From: Nonomuraea polychroma
GTDB lineage: Bacteria; Actinomycetota; Actinomycetes; Streptosporangiales; Streptosporangiaceae
Direction: 5' to 3'
Assembly (NCBI RefSeq): GCF_004011505.1
Contig: NZ_SAUN01000001.1
Span: 7,467,501-7,531,500 of the forward strand
DNA: 64,000 nt
Shown piece after piece: positions 16,111 through 24,143 of this stretch. Numbering within the stretch: position 1 is the stretch's first letter; every line of letters starts with the position of its first letter. The position numbers and the translations under genes are program-made. Under the pieces are notes generated by a model. It ran no database searches, was not told where the DNA came from, and saw only the letters and a program-made list of their open reading frames with translations.

Positions 16111-17121
16111 TCAGACGCCATATCGCTCCGGCTTGGGCGATCGTGACATGAGCAGCATCCCCGCCTCGGCCGGGGACATGCCGTCGTGCACGACGCCGAC
16201 GACGACCTCGGTGATCGGCATCTCCACGTCGTGTTTCCTGGCCAGCGCCAGCACCGACTCGCACGACTTGACGCCCTCGGCGGTCTGCTTGGTGGCGGCG
16301 ATCACCTCCGCCAGCGTCATGCCGCGGCCCAGGTTCTCGCCGAACGTGCGGTTGCGCGACAGCGGCGACGTGCACGTGGCGACCAGGTCGCCCATCCCGG
16401 CGAGGCCCGAGAACGTGTGCGGGTCGGCCCCCAGCGCGGCGCCCAGGCGGGAGATCTCGGCCAGTCCTCGGGTGATGAGCATGGCGCTGACGTTGTCGCC
16501 CATGCCCATGCCGGCGGAGACGCCCACGGCCAGCGCGATGACGTTCTTCACCGCGCCGCCGAGCTCGACGCCGACCACGTCGGGGTTGGTGTAAGGGCGG
16601 AACCACGGCGGCAGGTGGCAGATCGCCTGCAGCCGCTCGGCCACGGACAGGTCCGTGCAGGCCACGACCGTCGCGGCGGGCTGGCGCTGGGCGATCTCCT
16701 TGGCGAGGTTGGGACCCGAGATCACCGCGACCCGCTCCTCCGGCACCTCGGCGACCTCGCGGATCACCTCGCTCATCCGCTTGGTCGTGCCCAGCTCGAT
16801 GCCCTTCATCAGGCTGACCAGGACCGCGCCCGGCGGGATGTGCTCACGCCAGCGGGCCAGGTTGGGCCGCAGCTGCTGCGAGGGCACGGCCAGCACCACG
16901 AACTCCGCCCCGTCCAGCGCCCGCGCCGGATCGGTGGTGGCCCGCAACGACTCGGGCAGGGGGATGCCGGGCAGGTAGTCGGGATTCATGTGAGTACGGT
17001 CGATCGCCTCGACCAGTTCCTGCCTGCGCCCCCACAGCGTGACCTCGTTACCGGCCTCCGCCAGGATCATGGCGAACGTGGTGCCCCACGAGCCCGTGCC
17101 GAACACGGCCACCTTTGTCAT
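16111..17121 (-). CDS. gpsA: glycerol-3-phosphate dehydrogenase [NAD(P)+]
   Basis: Reduces DHAP to sn-glycerol-3-phosphate, the backbone of phospholipids. 336 residues; nucleotide-binding GTGSWGTTFA at residues 7-16, catalytic Lys in ELGGAVKNVIALAVG, and the GLAGMGDLVATCTS signature. The chosen ATG is four bases after the plsC stop, so plsC-gpsA are probably coupled; both act in early phospholipid synthesis. Confidence 0.97.
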   Translation of the reverse strand: MTKVAVFGTGSWGTTFAMILAEAGNEVTLWGRRQELVEAIDRTHMNPDYLPGIPLPESLRATTDPARALDGAEFVVLAVPSQQLRPNLARWREHIPPGAVLVSLMKGIELGTTKRMSEVIREVAEVPEERVAVISGPNLAKEIAQRQPAATVVACTDLSVAERLQAICHLPPWFRPYTNPDVVGVELGGAVKNVIALAVGVSAGMGMGDNVSAMLITRGLAEISRLGAALGADPHTFSGLAGMGDLVATCTSPLSRNRTFGENLGRGMTLAEVIAATKQTAEGVKSCESVLALARKHDVEMPITEVVVGVVHDGMSPAEAGMLLMSRSPKPERYGV

Positions 17122-17125
17122 GCCA

Positions 17126-17836
17126 TCACCGCCCGGCCGGATCATACGGGGTCTCGGGGCCCTTCTCGCCACGCAACTCCGCCAGCTGCTGGGTGATCGC
17201 CGCCATGATGTCGGCCGTGGCCTCGCGCAGCACGCTGGCGTGCAGCGGCTGACCTGCGTACTTCGACAGGTCCACCGGCGGGCCCACCGACACGTGGAAC
17301 GTCTTGCGCGGGAACAACCTCGGCTTCTTCTCCCCGTACGGCAGCAGCTCCTGCGCCCCCCAGTGGGCCACCGGGATGACCGGGGCGCCGCTCTCCAACG
17401 CCAGCCGGGCCGCGCCCGTCTTGCCCACCATGGGCCACAGGTTGGGGTCTCGGGTGCAGGTGCCCTCGGGGTAGAACAGGATCGCGCACCCGTCCTCGAG
17501 CCGCTGGGCCGACGCATGGAGCGATCTGGCGGCCTCGCTGCTGCCGCGATCGACCGGGATGGCCAGCAGCGCCGTCACGGCCTTGCCCAGGAACGGCACC
17601 TTGAACAGGGCCGACTTGGCGAGGATGACCGGCCAGCGCCCGTTGTTGTAGAGGAAGTGGGACAGCAGGACCGGGTCCGTCCAGGAGAGGTGGTTCGTCG
17701 CGATGATCACGCCACCGGTGCGGGGGATGCGCTCGCCGTGCCGCCAGTCCTTCTTGACCAGGAGCCGGGACAGCGGCTTCACGACGATCACTGCCAGGGT
17801 TTCCCAGAAACGCGACGGTCGCGTGGGGCGGCTCAT
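17126..17836 (-). CDS. plsC: 1-acyl-sn-glycerol-3-phosphate acyltransferase
   Basis: Second acylation in phosphatidic acid synthesis, at the membrane. 236 residues from an ATG preceded by GAGGAG. Motif I NHLSWTDP (H-x4-D), motif III FYPEGTCTRD and motif IV V-I-P-V-A are all present. An upstream in-frame ATG at 17863 lacks the ribosome site. It is operonic with gpsA. Confidence 0.93.
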   Translation of the reverse strand: MSRPTRPSRFWETLAVIVVKPLSRLLVKKDWRHGERIPRTGGVIIATNHLSWTDPVLLSHFLYNNGRWPVILAKSALFKVPFLGKAVTALLAIPVDRGSSEAARSLHASAQRLEDGCAILFYPEGTCTRDPNLWPMVGKTGAARLALESGAPVIPVAHWGAQELLPYGEKKPRLFPRKTFHVSVGPPVDLSKYAGQPLHASVLREATADIMAAITQQLAELRGEKGPETPYDPAGR

Positions 17837-17898
17837 GATCTCCTCCTCGGGTATGCGCCCCAAGTGTCCCGGTTCGCCGCAAGGGATGTCGAGGCGCG

Positions 17899-18552
17899 AT
17901 GCTTAAGCGTATGAGCATCCGCTGGTCGCTTGTGATCCCGGTGAAAACCCTGGTCGCGGCGAAGACTCGGCTGGCCGCGGCGACGGGGCCGCATCGCACC
18001 AAGTTCGCCGTGGCCGTGGCCGGCGACACCGTGGCGGCGGCGCTGGCCTGCCCGCCGGTGGCGCGGGTGATTGTGGTGACGGCCGATCCCGCCGCGGCCG
18101 GGCCGCTGGCGGCTCTGGGCGCCGACGTGGTGCCCGATCCCGATCGCGGCCTGAACACCGCGCTGCGCACGGGCGCCGCCCACGCCGTGCGCGTGGCGCC
18201 CGGCGACGCGGTGGGCGCGCTCCAGGCGGACCTGCCCGCCCTGCGACCGGCCGAGCTGGCGGTGGCGCTGTCGGCGGCGGCCGAGTTCGACCAGTCCTTC
18301 GTGCCGGACGCGCTCGACGTGGGCACGACGTTCTACGGGGTACGTCCCGGCGTGGCGTTCACGCCGAGGTTCGGCGGGGAGTCGCGGGCCAAGCACCTGG
18401 CCGGCGGGGCGAAGGAGTTGTGCGTGCCGGGCATCGACTCGGTCAGGCGTGACGTGGACACTCCAGACGACCTGCGCGCGGCCGTCGCGCTCGGGCTGGG
18501 GCCGCGCACGGCGGCGGTGGTCGCCGAATTGTGGCCGGCCGCGGAGCGTTGA
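17899..18552 (+). CDS. cofC: 2-phospho-L-lactate / phosphoenolpyruvate guanylyltransferase
   Basis: Coenzyme F420 synthesis (CofC/FbiD), activating phosphoenolpyruvate or phospholactate with GTP. 217 residues with a nucleotidyltransferase fold: WSLVIPVKTLVAAKTRL near the N-terminus, D-P-D-R-G-L-N-x-A-L, and QADLPAL as the metal motif. The ATG at 17911 (MSIRWSLVIPV) is an alternative start four codons in. Divergent from plsC-gpsA, the same neighbourhood as mycobacterial fbiD. It implies that this organism makes F420. Confidence 0.9.
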   Translation: MLKRMSIRWSLVIPVKTLVAAKTRLAAATGPHRTKFAVAVAGDTVAAALACPPVARVIVVTADPAAAGPLAALGADVVPDPDRGLNTALRTGAAHAVRVAPGDAVGALQADLPALRPAELAVALSAAAEFDQSFVPDALDVGTTFYGVRPGVAFTPRFGGESRAKHLAGGAKELCVPGIDSVRRDVDTPDDLRAAVALGLGPRTAAVVAELWPAAER

Positions 18553-18599
18553 TCCTCGCGTGCTCGCCGGGCGGCGTCGAACCCTTTAGGCTGGACCGC

Positions 18600-18806
18600 G
18601 TGCAGGCGACGGTACGCAGCTTCGACGAGGCCACTCGATCGGGCACGGTCTTCCTGGACGACGGGACCGTGCTGGAGTTCGGCACGTCCGCCTTCGACGC
18701 CGGCCCGCTGCGGCTGCTGCGCTCGGGCCAGCGGGTGAACCTCGCGATGTCCGGCGACGAGATCACCTACATCACGCTCTCGACCTTCCCGGTCCCGAGC
18801 TCCTAG
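18600..18806 (+). CDS. small cold-shock-domain-like (OB-fold) protein
   Basis: 68 residues from a GTG, beginning MQATVRSFDEATRSGTVFLD. The pattern of short beta strands with G-T-V-F-L-D-D-G resembles a shortened cold-shock/S1-type OB fold, but the RNP motifs are incomplete, so nucleic-acid binding is only a guess. It begins 47 bases after cofC, so cotranscription is possible. GC-rich third positions support coding. Confidence 0.7.
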   Translation: MQATVRSFDEATRSGTVFLDDGTVLEFGTSAFDAGPLRLLRSGQRVNLAMSGDEITYITLSTFPVPSS

Positions 18807-18869
18807 CGCCTCGCCTGACGTCGTTTCGGCGCGGATCCCTCAGGAGGAGCGGGCCGGAGGCGGTGCCGG

Positions 18870-18904
18870 AAAATGCGGACGCCCGGACCGTGGGGTCCGG
18901 GCGT
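18870..18904 (-). terminator. HU gene intrinsic terminator
   Basis: Stem ACGCCCGGAC (18879-18888) / GTCCGGGCGT (18895-18904), loop of six, followed leftward by TTTT (18870-18873), 15 bases after the HU stop. Confidence 0.85.
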
Positions 18905-18918
18905 GACGGTCCGCTGGA

Positions 18919-19218
18919 TTACTTCTTCTTACCGACTTTCTTCCCGCCCGCGTTCACCAGTTCCTTGAAATCGGACCCGGGCCGGAACTTGGGCGCCCAG
19001 CTCTCCGCGACATTGATTTCCGCTCCGGTGGACGGGTTCCTGGCCGTGCGGGCGGGCTTGTGCACCATCTCGAACGCGCCGAAGCCCGTGATCGAGACCT
19101 TGTCGCCGCTCGCCACGGCCTTCTGGACGGCGTCGATGACCGCGTTCACGGCCTCGGTGGCCGTCTTCCTGTCGCCCACCCGATCCGCGATGGCCTCGAC
19201 GAGTTCTCGCTTGTTCAT
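18919..19218 (-). CDS. hup: DNA-binding protein HU
   Basis: Nucleoid-associated architectural protein. 99 residues, MNKRELVEAIADRVGDRKTA, with the HU core GFGAFEMVHKPARTARNP including the beta-arm. It ends in a short lysine tail (GGKKVGKKK), so this is the ordinary HU form rather than the long lysine-rich HupS/Hlp form. Monocistronic, judging from its own terminator and upstream gap. Confidence 0.96.
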   Translation of the reverse strand: MNKRELVEAIADRVGDRKTATEAVNAVIDAVQKAVASGDKVSITGFGAFEMVHKPARTARNPSTGAEINVAESWAPKFRPGSDFKELVNAGGKKVGKKK

Positions 19219-19317
19219 GAAAGTCCTGCTCCCCCAGTTACGGCTCGGGGTTCCAGCTCACGAGTTCAACGTAGAAACCCCTTACGCGCTTGAAAGTAGG
19301 CGGGATCGCGGGGGAAC

Positions 19318-19545
19318 TCAATCACCTAGCGTGTTTTCGTCATTGCGTGGCGTGTCGAGCATGCTCAGGAAGGCCTCGAGCCGGGCGGACGCTCTTTCCG
19401 GATCACGCTTGGCCAGATCGCAGATGGCGAGGTAGCGGCGGGCCAGCCGTTCCTTCTCGCTGGCGGGCAGCATGCGGACGCGGCGGTGCGCTTCGCGCAA
19501 CCGCCGCGCCAGTTCGTCGTCTTCTAGACGGTCGTCGGCAGCCAT
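19318..19545 (-). CDS. small conserved helical protein downstream of leuD
   Basis: 75 residues, highly charged and probably all helical (DDELARRLREAHRRVRMLPA...). The start ATG overlaps the last 22 bp of leuD in another frame, indicating translational coupling. I do not recognise a function. The C-terminus reaches just short of the region upstream of HU. Confidence 0.7.
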   Translation of the reverse strand: MAADDRLEDDELARRLREAHRRVRMLPASEKERLARRYLAICDLAKRDPERASARLEAFLSMLDTPRNDENTLGD

Positions 19546-20111
19546 GGCTGCCGACCATTCTCGTACGCCGCGACATCGTCGGCGTGACGCAGGGTCAGCC
19601 CGATGTCGTCGAGGCCCTCCATGAGCCGCCAGCGGGTGTAGTCGTCGATCTCGAAGGGCACGACCTCGTCCGCCCAGCGCACCTGGCGTTCGGCCAGGTC
19701 GACGGTGATCTCCAGCTTGGGGTCCGCCTCGACGGCCGACTGCAGGGCCTCGACCTTGTCGCCGGGCAGGACGACCGGCAGCAGGCCCATCTTGGTGGAG
19801 TTGTTGCGGAAGATGTCGCCGAAGCGGGCGGCGATCACGACGCGGAAGCCGTACTGCTGCAGCGCCCAGACCGCGTGCTCGCGGGAGGAGCCGGTGCCGA
19901 AGTCGGGGCCGGAGACGAGGATCGTGCCGCCCTCGTAGGAGGGGTCGTTCAGGACGAACGTGGGGTCCTCGCGCCAGGCCGCGAACAGGCCCTTCTCGAA
20001 GCCGGTGCGGCTGACCTGCTTGAGCCAGACGGCCGGGATGATCTGGTCGGTGTCGACGTTGCTGCGGCGCAGCGGCACCGCCGTACCGGTGTGGGTGGTG
20101 AAAGCGTCCAT
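19524..20111 (-). CDS. leuD: 3-isopropylmalate dehydratase small subunit
   Basis: Swivelling subunit of isopropylmalate isomerase (leucine synthesis). 195 residues with the conserved GSSREHAVWALQQYGF segment near residues 74-89 and DTDQIIPA near the N-terminus. It starts 12 bases after leuC and functions with it as a heterodimer. Confidence 0.97.
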   Translation of the reverse strand: MDAFTTHTGTAVPLRRSNVDTDQIIPAVWLKQVSRTGFEKGLFAAWREDPTFVLNDPSYEGGTILVSGPDFGTGSSREHAVWALQQYGFRVVIAARFGDIFRNNSTKMGLLPVVLPGDKVEALQSAVEADPKLEITVDLAERQVRWADEVVPFEIDDYTRWRLMEGLDDIGLTLRHADDVAAYENGRQPWLPTTV

Positions 20112-20123
20112 GTCCCGAATCTC

Positions 20124-21509
20124 CTAGAGGTCGGCGGGGGCGGTGAGGCGGCCGGTGACAGCGGTCGCGGCGGCGACCTGCGGCGACACCAGGTGGGTAC
20201 GGCCACCCTTGCCCTGGCGGCCCTCGAAGTTGCGGTTGGAGGTGGAGGCGCTGCGCTCACCGGGCTTGAGCGTGTCGGGGTTCATGCCCAGGCACATCGA
20301 GCAGCCGGCCTCGCGCCACTCGGCGCCCGCGGCCTTGAACACCTCGTGCAGGCCTTCCTCCTCGGCCTGCTTCTTGACCATCATCGAGCCGGGCACGATC
20401 AGCGTGCGGGTCTTGACCTGGCGGCCGCGCAGGATCTCGGCGGCCGAGCGCAGGTCCTCGATGCGGCCGTTGGTGCACGAGCCGACGAACACCGTGTCGA
20501 CCTCGATCTGGCGCAGCGGCGTGCCGGCGGTCAGGCCCATGTACTCCAGAGCCCGCTCGGCGGCCGAGCGCTCGACCGGGTCGGTGAAGGACTCGGGGTT
20601 CGGGACGGACTCGCCCAGCGGCAGGCCCTGGCCCGGGTTGGTGCCCCACGTGACGAACGGGGTCAGCGTCGAGGCGTCGATCTCCACGACCTTGTCGAAC
20701 ACGGCGTCGTCGTCGGTGCGCAGCGTCTTCCAGTATTCGACGGCCTGGTCCCACGCCTCGCCCTCGGGCGCGTGCGGGCGGCCTTTGAGGTAGGCGAACG
20801 TGGTCTCGTCCGGCGCGATCATCCCGGCCCGGGCGCCGGCCTCGATCGACATGTTGCAGACCGTCATGCGGCCCTCCATGGAGAGCTTGCGCACGGCCTC
20901 GCCGCGGTACTCGACGATGTAGCCCTGCCCGCCGCCGGTGCCGATCTTGGCGATGATGGCGAGGATCAGGTCCTTGGCGGTGACGCCGACAGGCAGCTCG
21001 CCGGAGACCTCGATGGCCATCGTCTTGGGCCGGTAGGCGGGCAGCGTCTGCGTGGCGAGCACGTGCTCGACCTCGGAGGTCCCGATGCCGAACGCGATGC
21101 CGCCGAACGCGCCGTGGGTCGAGGTGTGAGAGTCGCCACACACGATGGTCATGCCCGGCTGGGTCAGGCCGAACTGCGGGCCGATGATGTGCACCACGCC
21201 CTGACCGGCGTCGCCCATCGGATGGAGCCTGATGCCGAACTCGGCGGCGTTCTTCCGCAGCGTCTCGACCTGGGTCTTGGACACGGGGTCGGAGATCGGG
21301 CCGAGCACGGTCGGCACGTTGTGGTCCTCGGTGGCGATGGTGAGATCGGGCCTTCGCACCTTCCGGCCGGCGAGACGGAGCCCGTCGAACGCCTGCGGAC
21401 TGGTCACCTCGTGAATGAGGTGCAGGTCGATGTAGAGCAGGTCAGGTTCGCCCTCGGCACGCCGGACGACGTGTTGCTCCCAGACCTTCTCGGCCAGTGT
21501 GCGGCCCAT
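20124..21509 (-). CDS. leuC: 3-isopropylmalate dehydratase large subunit
   Basis: [4Fe-4S] subunit converting 2-isopropylmalate to 3-isopropylmalate. 461 residues; the cluster cysteines are in GSCTNGR and CSMCLGMNPD, with the aconitase signature YIDLHLIHEVTSPQAF near the start. Good ribosome site GGAGGAG before the ATG. Divergent from ndgR, its probable regulator. Confidence 0.97.
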   Translation of the reverse strand: MGRTLAEKVWEQHVVRRAEGEPDLLYIDLHLIHEVTSPQAFDGLRLAGRKVRRPDLTIATEDHNVPTVLGPISDPVSKTQVETLRKNAAEFGIRLHPMGDAGQGVVHIIGPQFGLTQPGMTIVCGDSHTSTHGAFGGIAFGIGTSEVEHVLATQTLPAYRPKTMAIEVSGELPVGVTAKDLILAIIAKIGTGGGQGYIVEYRGEAVRKLSMEGRMTVCNMSIEAGARAGMIAPDETTFAYLKGRPHAPEGEAWDQAVEYWKTLRTDDDAVFDKVVEIDASTLTPFVTWGTNPGQGLPLGESVPNPESFTDPVERSAAERALEYMGLTAGTPLRQIEVDTVFVGSCTNGRIEDLRSAAEILRGRQVKTRTLIVPGSMMVKKQAEEEGLHEVFKAAGAEWREAGCSMCLGMNPDTLKPGERSASTSNRNFEGRQGKGGRTHLVSPQVAAATAVTGRLTAPADL

Positions 21510-21576
21510 GATCTCTCCTCCTTGAGAACTTCCCTCCGACTTGCTTTCTCATATGTCGAGACTGCAGTATCGGTGT
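21510..21576. promoter_or_regulatory. leuCD / ndgR divergent promoter region
   Basis: 67 bp between the two start codons. It must carry both promoters. NdgR is known in streptomycetes to bind the ndgR-leuC intergenic region. An imperfect inverted segment TCTCATATGTCGAGA (about 21547-21561) is a candidate half-symmetric site; that assignment is inference. Confidence 0.55.
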
Positions 21577-22293
21577 ATGGACAACTCTAGCGGAGTCGGA
21601 GTACTCGACAAGGCGGTTCTTGTACTCAATGCCCTCGAAGCGGGGCCCGCTTCACTGGCGCAGCTCGTCCAGGCCACCGGCCTGGCCCGTCCCACCGCCC
21701 ACCGGCTGGCCGTCGCACTTGAGCACCACCGCATTGTGAGTCGTGACACACAGGGCCGATTCGTGCTCGGCCCGCGGCTGTCGGAGTTGTCCACCGCGGC
21801 CGGCGAGGACCGGCTGCTGGCGGTGGCCGCACCCGTGCTGATGCAGTTGAGGGACCTGACCGGGGAGAGCGCGCAACTTTACCGCCGCCAGGGCGATGAG
21901 CGGGTCTGCGTGGCGGCCGCGGAGCGGGCCAGCGGCCTGCGTGACACGGTTCCCGTGGGCTCGGCGCTGCCCATGACCGCCGGCTCGGCGGCGCAGATTC
22001 TGCTGGCGTGGGAGGAGCCCGACCGGTTGCACCGCGGCCTGCGCGGCGCCAAGTTCACCGCCGCCACGCTGGCTTCCGTACGCCGCCGCGGGTGGGCCCA
22101 CAGCGTCGGTGAGCGCGAGCAGGGTGTGGCCAGCGTCTCCGCGCCGATAAGGGGCAGCGGCGGGAAGGTGATCGCCGCGGTTTCCGTCTCCGGCCCCATC
22201 GAACGACTGACGCGGGCCCCTGGACGGCTGCACGCGGTGCCCGTCATGGCGGCCGCCGAACGCATCACGGAGGCGATGCGCCGCACGTCATGA
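21577..22293 (+). CDS. ndgR: IclR-family regulator of amino-acid metabolism
   Basis: 238 residues. MDNSSGVGVLDKAVLVLNALE and the winged helix LAQLVQATGLARPTAHRLAVA match NdgR/AreB of streptomycetes closely, followed by the IclR effector domain. An upstream ATG at 21541 is in frame, but the family begins at MDNSSGVGVLDKA. NdgR is known to control leuCD, other branched-chain genes and antibiotic production; here leuCD is divergent, as expected. Confidence 0.93.
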   Translation: MDNSSGVGVLDKAVLVLNALEAGPASLAQLVQATGLARPTAHRLAVALEHHRIVSRDTQGRFVLGPRLSELSTAAGEDRLLAVAAPVLMQLRDLTGESAQLYRRQGDERVCVAAAERASGLRDTVPVGSALPMTAGSAAQILLAWEEPDRLHRGLRGAKFTAATLASVRRRGWAHSVGEREQGVASVSAPIRGSGGKVIAAVSVSGPIERLTRAPGRLHAVPVMAAAERITEAMRRTS

Positions 22294-22351
22294 TCAGCAA
22301 AAGCAGGTATTTAGGGAGCCGACAGCCTCGAGAGCGCACTAGCCTGAGTGC

Positions 22352-24076
22352 GTGACAGATCGCATCGAGGTAGCCGCCACTGAGCTGCGACCCCTGCTCG
22401 AAGAGTTCATCATGTGGGCGCGGGCCAACGCGCCCGACAGCGATCCCGAGCTCGTCGGGCCGGCCGCACTGTGGCACCGTCTCGCCTTCTCGCAGGATCT
22501 CGGCACGTGGAAGCGTGCCGACCTGCGCAACCTGCTGCTCGACCGCATGCCCAAGGTCGTGGAGGATCCCGACGCCGCCGCGGACGGGATGCTCCCGGCC
22601 GTGGACGCGTACCTGACGTTCCTCTCCCAGACCGGCAGGCTGACCAAGCGCTCGGACTCCCTCGCCGATCTGCAGGCCGAGCTCGACGACGTCGAAGACG
22701 AGTTCGTCGATCTCATGGATGAGCTGATCGAGGACGCCGAGGGCGACGACGAGGAAGAGGAGACCGGCGACCTCGGCGACTTCGAGGTGTTCGCCGACGA
22801 GCTGGCCGAGCTCGCCACGATCAGGCTGCGGCCCGACTCGGAGCTGGCCGCGGCCGCCCGCCAGGCGCCGCTGATCGCCAAGGCCCGCGACCTGGCCGTG
22901 TGGGTCGGGCCGGGGCGCCGGGTCGGCGAGGACACGCTGCTCAGCGACGCCGAGGTGGAGGAGGCGCTGACGGTCGTCGGGCTGCCCAGGCCGGAGACCG
23001 ACGGCCCGATCTCCGAGGCCGTCCCACAGCTGTGGAACATCTGGAACCTCGCCGTCGACCTGGAGTTCCTGGAGCCGGGCGAGGGCAACACGGTCGGGGT
23101 GCAGGACGACACCTCGGAGTGGCCGTTCGACGACGACGAGGACGTCCTCGACGCGTGGATGCTCGGGCTGCACTCGGTCGACTACGGCGACCCGGAGCTC
23201 GATGACGAGGACCTCACCATGGCCCTGGCGGGCCTGACCCGCGGCGTGCTGGTCAGGCTGCTGCTGGCGGGCGGCTCGCGCGACATCGACGAGCTGGCGC
23301 AGGAGCTGTCCGAGGCGGCCGCCGACCTGGACGAGGAGCTGGGCGCCGACGCATGGGAGGCGGCGGGCGACCCGCTGGCGCCCGCGATCGACTGGCTGGT
23401 GGGTTACGGCATGGTCGAGGTCCAGGGCCGGACGCTCAGCCTCACGCCGCTCGGCACCGAAGGGGTCGTCCACCTGGTGGACGACGCCGACATCGAGGTG
23501 GACGCGCGGCCCTCGATCGAGTCCATGAGCGCCCACGAGCTGCTCGCGCTCAGCGCGGAGCTGCCCGAGGACGAGGCCGACGCGGAGTTCGCCGCCTGGA
23601 TGCGGCTGCGCGAGCCGGGCAAGGCGGCCGAGGAGCTGCTCGAAGCCGCCGCGGAGGACGAGAACGACGCGCTGATCAGGGTGCAGGCGGCCAGCGTGGT
23701 CGGCACGCTGGGCCAGGACGCGATCCCGGCCTGGCAGGCGGCGCTCAAGCAGCCCTCGCTGCGGCCCTACGCGGCCACCCATCTGAGCCAGCTGGAGGTC
23801 GAGGGGGCGCCGGAGCCGACGCAGGACGACACGCACTGGCTGATCCTGGACATGTGGACGATCTCGGCCGGGCTGGGACGGTCGGAGTTCGTGAGCAGCC
23901 TGCAGGACATCGGGCCGGACATGGTCAACGACCTGCTGGACGTGATCTGGAAGATCCCGCACGGGCATGTGGAGGAGCTGCTGGAGCTGATCTCACAGGT
24001 GCACCCGGACAAGCAGGTGGCGAAGACGGCCCGGCGGGCGTTGTACAAGGCCCGATCCCTGACGTCTGCTGAGTGA
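22352..24076 (+). CDS. conserved acidic protein of unknown function
   Basis: 574 residues from a GTG start. Very rich in Asp and Glu, with an acidic cluster at about residues 105-145 (EDEFVDLMDELIEDAEGDDE). The C-terminal part (about 390-470) has helical segments such as LIRVQAASVVGTLGQDAIPAW that look like HEAT-type repeats. No enzyme motif, no membrane segment, predicted cytosolic. Homologues of this type occur across actinomycetes near ndgR. No function can be assigned. Confidence 0.8.
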   Translation: MTDRIEVAATELRPLLEEFIMWARANAPDSDPELVGPAALWHRLAFSQDLGTWKRADLRNLLLDRMPKVVEDPDAAADGMLPAVDAYLTFLSQTGRLTKRSDSLADLQAELDDVEDEFVDLMDELIEDAEGDDEEEETGDLGDFEVFADELAELATIRLRPDSELAAAARQAPLIAKARDLAVWVGPGRRVGEDTLLSDAEVEEALTVVGLPRPETDGPISEAVPQLWNIWNLAVDLEFLEPGEGNTVGVQDDTSEWPFDDDEDVLDAWMLGLHSVDYGDPELDDEDLTMALAGLTRGVLVRLLLAGGSRDIDELAQELSEAAADLDEELGADAWEAAGDPLAPAIDWLVGYGMVEVQGRTLSLTPLGTEGVVHLVDDADIEVDARPSIESMSAHELLALSAELPEDEADAEFAAWMRLREPGKAAEELLEAAAEDENDALIRVQAASVVGTLGQDAIPAWQAALKQPSLRPYAATHLSQLEVEGAPEPTQDDTHWLILDMWTISAGLGRSEFVSSLQDIGPDMVNDLLDVIWKIPHGHVEELLELISQVHPDKQVAKTARRALYKARSLTSAE

Positions 24077-24143
24077 ACGGAGCGCTCGCCCGTTGTGCCC
24101 GCACCTGGTGCCGGCACAACGGACGAGTCGCGAACCCAACGCG